A model generated the notes under the pieces. The model did no database searches. It was given only the letters and a program-made list of their open reading frames with translations, and was not told the DNA's origin. DNA of 12,303 nucleotides. Source: Anaerolineae bacterium (lineage in GTDB: Bacteria; Chloroflexota; Anaerolineae; Aggregatilineales; UBA3940). The stretch lies in contig JADZAD010000025.1 in the NCBI GenBank assembly GCA_020852775.1, forward strand, positions 1 through 12,303. Direction: 5' to 3'. A program made the translations under genes and the position numbers. This document shows, in pieces, positions 6,909 to 12,303 of the stretch (position 1 is the first letter of the stretch; each line of letters begins with the position of its first letter).

Positions 6909-9900
6909 CTACCGGATGACATCCACTCGGACGCCAGATATCGTGCTCAACTTGTCGATTACCCCGGTATAGCTGGTACGTTCCTCAAAACTGATGCACA
7001 CACTGCGCTGGGGATCCATCAGGACAAACGTGAAGCTGTCATTCCCTGGCCGTTCGTGCAGAATACCATGGATTCGCTCGATCCGGCGCTTATCTGAGCG
7101 TTCATCTGCGCTACGCTCGATGTAGATTCGCATGTGGATACTCCCGGCCTGGGCTGTCGCGCTGCTGCTGCGTCTGAAGGCCGGCTGAATGGTGGCAGTG
7201 CCGGCGGCGGGCGTAGTATCGGTCAATACGGGGGGGATGACCACTGCCTGCCGCGCCATGCCGACCGGCTGGTTCTCTGCTGCGCTGCCCACATAGCTGT
7301 CATTGCCACCGTTCGAGGAGAGAGTATCCGGATAGAGTCCCGGTGGTTCCTCCGGGTAGTCAGTGTTCCTGTTTGCCGGCCCGGTGCTCTCTTCCGGATA
7401 GAGGCCTGGCGGTTCTTCAGGGTAGCCCGCCGACACACTGGCGTCGCTGTTGTAACCGTGTGACGGATCATCGAAAGCTGCCAGATCGTCCGTGAAACTG
7501 AGGTCCGGCAGCGGACCGGGATCCGGCCCCAGGCCTATCGGGGCGGCATCCTGTTCGACCCGCCGCAGCACATCATCGAGCCAGTTGTCCCCGGTACTGA
7601 TAGCCTGCATCACGGTGATGTTGTCACGCGCTTCGTCAACCAGCAGCTTGGGCTCGCCCTGCTGAGAGTCTACTTTGCCGCGTACCCACAGCACCCGATC
7701 CTGCACCCAGAGGTCTCTGGTTTCCTCCCACGTCCGTGGCCAGATCACCATCTCAATCTGCCCGTAGAGATCTTCAATACCGGCGAATGCCATCGCCTTG
7801 CCACTCTTGGTCGTATGGGGCCGCACGTAAGTGACAACTCCCGCCATTGCGACCTGCCTGTCATGGCAGGTTTCGTCCAGGTCAGTGCTGGTGGCAGTGA
7901 TGACCTGGCTGATCTGCTTCATGATACTGTTCAGCGGGTGTTCAGATAGATACACGCCGACCAGCTCGCGTTCCCATTGCAGGACTTCACGGCGCGGCAC
8001 CTGGAGCGCCACTTCATTGACCAGCACATCTTCCGGTGTTGCCCCCAGCGCAACGCCGGTGGTCTCCCCGAACATGCTCATCTGCCCGACATCCGCGGCT
8101 TTGTGCTCAGTCGTGCTGAAGCTCATCATCCGGTCAAGCGATTCCAGCAGGCGCAGGCGGTCACCGAGCATATCCAGCGCGCCAACCTTGATCAGGCATT
8201 CCAGTGCGCGCTTGCCGACGGTGCGCAGATCGGTGCGCTGGCAGAAGTCCACAATATCGCGGAAGGGCTTCTCGCTGCGGGCGCGGACGATCTCTGCGAT
8301 TGATCCATCTCCCACATTCTTGATTGCGCTCAATCCGTAGCGGATGGCACGCGCCCCGTCTGGCATTGCCTCGATCGTGAATTCATACTCGCTGCTCATG
8401 ATGCTGGGGGGCAGCACTTCGATGTTCGCTTTACGGCAGTCTGTCAGGTACCGGGTGACCTTCTCACTGTTGCCATGCTCGATCGTGAGCAGGGCTGTGA
8501 GGAACTCGTGCCGGTAATGGGCCTTGAGGAAGGCGGTTTGCACCGTGAGCACGGCATAGTCCGCTGCGTGTGACTTGTTAAAGCCATACCGCGCGAAGAA
8601 CTCAATGTCATCGAAGATCTTTCCTGCTGTCTCTGCGTCTACTTCGCGCTCCGGCCCACGCTCCTGGAACGTACCACGGTGCTTGAGCAGGTCTTTCTGC
8701 TTCTTCTTGGCTACGGCGCGGCGCATCAGGTCAGCCTCGCCAAGTTCGTATCCGAACAGGTTGGAGGCGATCTGCATGATCTGCTCCTGGTAGACGATGA
8801 TGCCGAACGTCTCACTCAGGATGGGCTCCAGCAGGCCATGGTGGTAGGTTACCTCTTCCTTGCCATGCATACGCCGGATGTAAGCCGGGATGTATTCCAG
8901 CGGGCCGGGGCGGAAGAGCGAAATCGCCGCGACGATGTGCTCAAAGCGGGACGGCTTCATCTCAGTGAGGACGCGGGTCATCCCTGCGCCTTCGACTTGA
9001 AACACCCCGGCGGTATCTCCCTGCGAGAGGAGCATGAACGCCTGCCGCAGGTCGGTGTTGTAGGCTTCCGCGTCAGGCTCGTCAGCGGCACGGTGGCGGT
9101 AAGGAATTGAACTCAGATCGTAATGCACCCCGTGATACCGCTCGATCAGTTCACAGGCCTTCCGCATGATGGTAAGGGTGGCCAGACCGAGGAAGTCCAC
9201 CTTGAGCAGGCCAATCGATTCGACGATCTCCATCGGCCATTGTGAGACCGCGCCGAGCCCACCCGCCTCAGCCCCGCTGGTAGGCCGGTTGAGCGGGGTG
9301 TACTGCACCAGCGGGGCGTCAGCGATCAGTACGCCAGCGGCGTGGGTACTGGCATGGCGTGAAATGCCTTCGAGCTTTTCAGCGCTGTCCACCAGGCGCT
9401 TGATGTATGGGCGGGAGGTATCTTTATAGGCTGCGATGAAGTCGGGTACGCCGTGCTTCTCTTCACTGTCTTCACTGTCATTCCGCCCCAGCACGTCCGC
9501 GATGCTGACGCCCTTGCCGGGGATCGCCGGGATCAGCCGCGCCAGGCGGTCGATCTCATTGAGCGGAATATCAAGTACGCGGCCAACATCACGCAGCGCG
9601 GCGCGTGCGCCCATCGTCCCGAAGGTGATGATCTGGGCGACCCGATCCTCACCGTAGCGCTGGACGCAGTAGTTGATCATCTCCCCACGCCGATCGTCCG
9701 GGTAGTCGATGTCGATGTCGGGCATGGTCACACGCCCGGGGTTGAGGAATCGCTCAAAAAGCAGGCCGTTCTGCAGCGGGTCAATATTCGTGATACCCAG
9801 GGTATAGGCGACCACCGACCCTGCCCCGGAGCCCCGGACGTTCCACCAGATGTCGTTGCGCTGGGCAAAGTCACACAGATCCCAGACGATCAGGAAGTAA

Positions 9901-10910
9901 TCGTTGAAACCCATGTTGTTGATGACTTCCAGTTCGTAATTCAGCCGGTTCTGTACCTCGGGCGTGTCAGCGCGGTCGCCGTAGCGGCGGCGCAGGCCGT
10001 GGCTACACAGATCATAAAGGTAGCTCCGGGCGTCATATCCTTCAGGCACAGGGAAGACCGGTAGTTTATAGCCGTCGTTGTCCAGGCTGACGTCACACAT
10101 CTCAGCGACTTTGAGCGTGTTGTTCAGCGAATCCGGGTAATCACCGAATATCTGCCACATTTCCTCGGTGGAGCGCATGTAGTAGCTGTTATCCGAGAAG
10201 CGCATTCGCCTGGAGTCAGACACCAGGCTGCCAGTACCGATGCACAGCAGAATATCATGCGGATCGGCGTCTTCACGCCGCACATAATGGACGTCGTTTG
10301 TCGCCAGCAGCGGAACTTCAGCGAAGGGCGCGATCTCCAGCAGCTTCTTGTTGACGGCATGCAGTTCGGGGATATTGTGATGCTGGAGTTCGACGTAGAA
10401 ACGGTCGGGGCCGAAGATGTCCCAGTACCAGCCGAGCATCCGCCGGGCCTCGTCGTCACGTCCCTGATCCAGCATCTGAGGGATTTCCGCCGCGAGGCAG
10501 CCACTGGTGCAGATCAGCCCCTCAGCGTGCGCGGCCAGGAAGTCGTGGTCAATGCGCGGTTTATAGTAGTAGCCTTCAAGCTGTGAGGCGCTGGCGATCT
10601 GCAGGAGGTTCTGGTAACCAGCCTGGTTCTGGGCGATCAGCAGCAGATGGGTATAGTCTTTATCGAGGCGCGAGTCCCGGTCGGTCATCCCACGCGGGGC
10701 CATGTACGCTTCAAGGCCGATAATCGGCTTGATCCCCTCCGCCTTACAGGCCCGGTAGAAGTGCATCACGCCATACATCGCGCCATGATCGGTGATGGCC
10801 AGTGAGTCCATGCCCAGTTCTTTGGTGTGCCTTACCAGGTCCTTGATCTGGCTCATACCATCGAGCAGGGAGTACTCGGTATGGACGTGTAAATGCGAGA
10901 ATCCGGGCAT
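6909..10910 (-). CDS. dnaE: DNA polymerase III alpha subunit (DnaE)
   Basis: Catalytic subunit of the replicative DNA polymerase, 1333 residues (commonly about 1150-1200). The N-terminal PHP domain (about 4-210) keeps all likely metal ligands: H8, H10, D17, H42, E67, H88, C138, D206, H208. The palm has the catalytic PDIDIDY (397-403; D398, D400) and the third Asp in KVDFLG (D572). The fingers/tau-side region carries FRPGPLEYIP (666-675) and FNKSHAADYA (777-786). A sliding-clamp motif QMSMF is at 943-947, and the OB fold runs about 1019-1103. Residues about 1105-1258 form a Pro/Asp/Glu-rich linker with a duplicated YPEEPPGLYP, then a conserved-looking C-terminal domain (about 1258-1333). The start at 10910 (MPGFSHLHVH) is set by homology and a GAGGT site 10 nt upstream. 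An in-frame GTG at 11018 would add 36 residues across a candidate promoter and is rejected. It is divergent from mutM. Confidence 0.97.
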   Translation of the reverse strand: MPGFSHLHVHTEYSLLDGMSQIKDLVRHTKELGMDSLAITDHGAMYGVMHFYRACKAEGIKPIIGLEAYMAPRGMTDRDSRLDKDYTHLLLIAQNQAGYQNLLQIASASQLEGYYYKPRIDHDFLAAHAEGLICTSGCLAAEIPQMLDQGRDDEARRMLGWYWDIFGPDRFYVELQHHNIPELHAVNKKLLEIAPFAEVPLLATNDVHYVRREDADPHDILLCIGTGSLVSDSRRMRFSDNSYYMRSTEEMWQIFGDYPDSLNNTLKVAEMCDVSLDNDGYKLPVFPVPEGYDARSYLYDLCSHGLRRRYGDRADTPEVQNRLNYELEVINNMGFNDYFLIVWDLCDFAQRNDIWWNVRGSGAGSVVAYTLGITNIDPLQNGLLFERFLNPGRVTMPDIDIDYPDDRRGEMINYCVQRYGEDRVAQIITFGTMGARAALRDVGRVLDIPLNEIDRLARLIPAIPGKGVSIADVLGRNDSEDSEEKHGVPDFIAAYKDTSRPYIKRLVDSAEKLEGISRHASTHAAGVLIADAPLVQYTPLNRPTSGAEAGGLGAVSQWPMEIVESIGLLKVDFLGLATLTIMRKACELIERYHGVHYDLSSIPYRHRAADEPDAEAYNTDLRQAFMLLSQGDTAGVFQVEGAGMTRVLTEMKPSRFEHIVAAISLFRPGPLEYIPAYIRRMHGKEEVTYHHGLLEPILSETFGIIVYQEQIMQIASNLFGYELGEADLMRRAVAKKKQKDLLKHRGTFQERGPEREVDAETAGKIFDDIEFFARYGFNKSHAADYAVLTVQTAFLKAHYRHEFLTALLTIEHGNSEKVTRYLTDCRKANIEVLPPSIMSSEYEFTIEAMPDGARAIRYGLSAIKNVGDGSIAEIVRARSEKPFRDIVDFCQRTDLRTVGKRALECLIKVGALDMLGDRLRLLESLDRMMSFSTTEHKAADVGQMSMFGETTGVALGATPEDVLVNEVALQVPRREVLQWERELVGVYLSEHPLNSIMKQISQVITATSTDLDETCHDRQVAMAGVVTYVRPHTTKSGKAMAFAGIEDLYGQIEMVIWPRTWEETRDLWVQDRVLWVRGKVDSQQGEPKLLVDEARDNITVMQAISTGDNWLDDVLRRVEQDAAPIGLGPDPGPLPDLSFTDDLAAFDDPSHGYNSDASVSAGYPEEPPGLYPEESTGPANRNTDYPEEPPGLYPDTLSSNGGNDSYVGSAAENQPVGMARQAVVIPPVLTDTTPAAGTATIQPAFRRSSSATAQAGSIHMRIYIERSADERSDKRRIERIHGILHERPGNDSFTFVLMDPQRSVCISFEERTSYTGVIDKLSTISGVRVDVIR
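7327..7425 (-). repeat. In-frame 33-bp direct repeat in the dnaE linker
   Basis: Two copies, 7327-7359 and 7393-7425, lie 66 bp apart start to start and match at 28 of 33 bases. Each encodes YPEEPPGLYP in DnaE (residues 1163-1172 and 1185-1194). Several of the five differences are silent, so the peptide is conserved better than the DNA, as expected if the motif has a function. Confidence 0.85.
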
Positions 10911-10920
10911 CGTTGTGGGA

Positions 10921-10925
10921 ACCTC
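10921..10925 (-). promoter_or_regulatory. Ribosome binding site supporting the dnaE start at 10910
   Basis: Minus-strand GAGGT, 10 nt before the ATG. It is of moderate strength but agrees with the conserved protein start. Confidence 0.55.
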
Positions 10926-10980
10926 TTTGCCAGCGGCAGTATCTGTTTCCGGTGAAATATCGGGGTTTAATCTCCTGCTG

Positions 10981-11007
10981 AGTATACCACGACTCAACCC
11001 CGTTGAA
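10981..11007 (-). promoter_or_regulatory. Candidate -10 box of a dnaE promoter
   Basis: Minus-strand TATACT (10981-10986) is a good -10 box. The only -35-like hexamer is TTCAAC (11002-11007), a poor match at a short 15-bp spacing. If used, transcription starts near 10974, about 65 nt before the dnaE ATG. Confidence 0.3.
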
Positions 11008-11064
11008 GGACGCGGCACGAGATGTCAGGGCGGGCGTATACCTCCTCTCAGGTCATATAGCAGC

Positions 11065-11093
11065 ACAATAGCGAGTATGTCATACTCCAGCAA
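11065..11093 (-). promoter_or_regulatory. Candidate dnaE promoter with a palindrome in its spacer
   Basis: Minus-strand TTGCTG (11088-11093) and TATTGT (11065-11070) are 17 bp apart; both hexamers are weak matches. The spacer is filled by a perfect 15-bp palindrome (11073-11087) plus 2 bp. This would give a leader of about 150 nt to dnaE. The geometry suggests regulation, but the promoter is unproven. Confidence 0.35.
11073..11087. promoter_or_regulatory. Perfect 15-bp palindrome, possible operator
   Basis: GAGTATG-T-CATACTC is a perfect 7-bp inverted repeat about a single central base. It lies in the dnaE-mutM divergent intergenic region, 30 bp before the mutM ATG. A related half-site GAGTATA occurs at 10980-10986. 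It is too short to act as a terminator and has the size and symmetry of a dimeric repressor site. I do not recognise the regulator. Confidence 0.5.
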
Positions 11094-11117
11094 AAGACCA
11101 GATGCCGGACGTGAAGC

Positions 11118-11933
11118 ATGCCTGAACTGCCTGAAGTAGAGACGCTTGTGCGCGGCCTTCGCCCTGATGTGACAGGCCGTATGATTACGGGCTTTGAATC
11201 CACCTGGCCGCGCCAGATCGTCGGTATGGATTCGCTCGCCTTCGCTGACCGTATCTACGGCCAGCGGGTAGAACGGTTGTGGCGCCGTGCCAAGTATCTT
11301 GTGTTCGATCTCTCCAGCGATGTGCTGCTGGTACATCTCAAGATGTCCGGGCGATTGTATGTGACGCCGCAGGGCCAGCCACGTCCTGACGACCGCTGGG
11401 TACGCGCCATCTTCCTGTTTGATGATGGTAGCGATCTGCGCTTTTCCGATCTGCGCAAGTTTGGCCGCCTGTATCTCGTTGGAAATATGGAGAGCATCAC
11501 TGCCCAGATCGGCCCGGAACCGCTGGATGAGAGCTTCACCCCGGCGCTGTTCGCCGCTGCGCTCACGGGGCGCGCGCGCAGCATCAAGCCGCTACTCATG
11601 GATCAGAGCGTGATCGCTGGCGTCGGCAATATCTACGCAGATGAGGCGCTCTGGCGGGCACAGATTGACCCCCGCCGGGCTGCGAATACACTTAGCTCAA
11701 CGGACGTTGAACGCCTGTATCATGCTGTGCGTGGGGCGCTGAACGACGGCATCGACCACGAAGGATCGAGCATCAACTGGTATCGCAAGGCGGATGGCGG
11801 CACTGGCGAACACCAGAATCATTTCAATGCCTACGGGCAGCAGGGCCGCCCTTGTGGGCGCTGTGGTGGCCCGATCCATAAGATCTGGCTGGGGCAGCGC
11901 GGCACACATTTCTGCCCGGTTTGCCAGGTGTAG
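11118..11933 (+). CDS. mutM: Formamidopyrimidine-DNA glycosylase (Fpg/MutM)
   Basis: Base-excision repair enzyme that removes 8-oxoguanine and ring-opened purines and cleaves the strand by beta/delta elimination; 271 residues, the usual length. The N-terminus MPELPEVETL is diagnostic: Met is removed so that Pro2 becomes the catalytic nucleophile, with Glu3 beside it, which fixes the start. Other conserved residues are K59 in RRAKYLVF, the intercalation-loop segment HLKMSGRL (73-80) with M76, DLRKFGRLYL (111-120), N171 in GVGNIYADEALW (168-179), and R261 in the zinc finger. That finger is formed by C246, C249, C266 and C269 and ends in CPVCQV. The ribosome site is weak. It is transcribed divergently from dnaE and is followed after 71 bp by a same-strand gene for a membrane-anchored protein, possibly co-transcribed. 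Confidence 0.98.
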   Translation: MPELPEVETLVRGLRPDVTGRMITGFESTWPRQIVGMDSLAFADRIYGQRVERLWRRAKYLVFDLSSDVLLVHLKMSGRLYVTPQGQPRPDDRWVRAIFLFDDGSDLRFSDLRKFGRLYLVGNMESITAQIGPEPLDESFTPALFAAALTGRARSIKPLLMDQSVIAGVGNIYADEALWRAQIDPRRAANTLSSTDVERLYHAVRGALNDGIDHEGSSINWYRKADGGTGEHQNHFNAYGQQGRPCGRCGGPIHKIWLGQRGTHFCPVCQV

Positions 11934-12004
11934 CCCCGGTGCTGCACAGCCCGTATGCCGCCCGGTGGTGATTGTCTTACCGGGGGAAAGACCAGGGATA
12001 GGCT

Positions 12005-12303
12005 ATGCCGAACACATTGACGATCATTCTTCCGATTCTGGCGCTGACGATTACGCTTGTATCTGTACTGGTGCTGTATCTGTGGTGGACTTCAACCAGT
12101 GAGCACCACGCGCATACTGGCGAAGAGACTCCCTCTACCCCTGTGCCGATGGAAGCCTCTCCGGTTGAACCTGCTTCGGCCTCGGTGTCTTCCGCCGGAA
12201 TCTCCGGAGATATGACTGTCGGCCAACTCGTCGAACGCCTCACTGGTTCGGCGCGGTCGGCTCTGGCCGGGGTCCGAGGCAAACCCGGCGATACTCCACC
12301 CCG
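12005..12303 (+). CDS. Membrane-anchored hypothetical protein, N-terminal part (cut by window edge)
   Basis: An open reading frame from an ATG at 12005 to the right edge with no stop (99 complete codons). I do not recognise the family. Residues about 5-28 are a strong hydrophobic segment (ILPILALTITLVSVLVLYLWW) that reads as a signal anchor or single membrane helix with no cleavage motif I can defend. From about 29 onward it is rich in Thr, Ser, Pro, Glu and Ala (for example TPSTPVPMEASPVEPASA), typical of a flexible linker. A somewhat more structured stretch, MTVGQLVERLTGSA, begins near 70. A modest ribosome site AGGG (11994-11997) lies 7 nt upstream. It follows mutM by 71 bp on the same strand. 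Confidence 0.65.
   Translation, partial: MPNTLTIILPILALTITLVSVLVLYLWWTSTSEHHAHTGEETPSTPVPMEASPVEPASASVSSAGISGDMTVGQLVERLTGSARSALAGVRGKPGDTPP

Noticed and set aside
9453..10064. Plus-strand open frame of 203 codons
   Set aside because: It is antisense to the catalytic core of dnaE, which is unmistakable on the minus strand.
10911..11018. Upstream GTG start for dnaE (36 extra residues)
   Set aside because: The extension is not conserved-looking, runs over a TATACT box, and lacks a well-spaced ribosome site. The family starts at the HLHVHTEYS region.
11025..11336. Minus-strand open frame of 103 codons upstream of dnaE
   Set aside because: Two thirds of it is antisense to the conserved start of mutM and it has no ribosome site.
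11962..11984. Small hairpin (cccggt/accggg) after mutM as a terminator
   Set aside because: The stem is 6 bp with a 12-nt loop and is followed by GGAAAG rather than a T tract, so it is not convincing.
1..12303. Search for CRISPR arrays, tRNA or rRNA genes, integrases, transposases or toxin-antitoxin pairs
   Set aside because: No regularly spaced repeats, cloverleaf-like sequences or mobile-element proteins were seen. Coding is dense and of housekeeping type throughout.

Overview
The window looks like a chromosomal housekeeping segment of a bacterium with moderately high GC content. The best guess is Chloroflexota (perhaps an Anaerolineae-like lineage). This rests on protein style (GroEL N-terminus, a TPR protein with a TolB/FlgO-like N-domain, a DnaE with an intact PHP site) and on CIRCE-type control of groESL. 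It is an inference, not a database result. There is no insertion sequence, CRISPR array, tRNA, rRNA, integrase or other sign of a mobile island.

Layout. Six genes lie on the minus strand. Reading from high to low coordinates they are dnaE (6909-10910), a phosphofructokinase with pyrophosphate-type active-site residues (5620-6777), an SbcC/Rad50-like ATPase (2953-5505), a TPR protein 9 nt downstream of it (1216-2943), groES (742-1035) and the first 234 codons of groEL (1-702, running off the left edge). Two genes lie on the plus strand: mutM/fpg (11118-11933), divergent from dnaE, and an unrecognised membrane-anchored protein (from 12005, running off the right edge). All non-coding gaps are under 300 bases: 703-741, 1036-1215, 2944-2952, 5506-5619, 6778-6908, 10911-11117 and 11934-12004.

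Regulation. groESL has a textbook promoter (TTGACT-N16-TATACT) followed at once by a one-mismatch CIRCE operator, predicting HrcA heat-shock repression. A perfect 13-bp hairpin with a T-rich tail lies between the phosphofructokinase and sbcC genes. A candidate sbcC promoter overlaps it so that its transcript would carry only half of the hairpin. The dnaE-mutM divergent region holds a perfect 15-bp palindrome that exactly occupies the spacer of a weak candidate dnaE promoter. The dnaE-phosphofructokinase gap is dominated by a 22-bp imperfect inverted repeat of unknown role.

How the genes fit together. The genes cover DNA replication (dnaE), oxidative base-damage repair (mutM), DNA-end or structure processing (sbcC), central carbon metabolism (phosphofructokinase) and protein folding (groESL). 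The main candidates for something new are the SbcC-TPR pair without an adjacent SbcD nuclease, the repeat-bearing linker in DnaE, and the three intergenic structures. I see no clear undescribed multi-gene system here.
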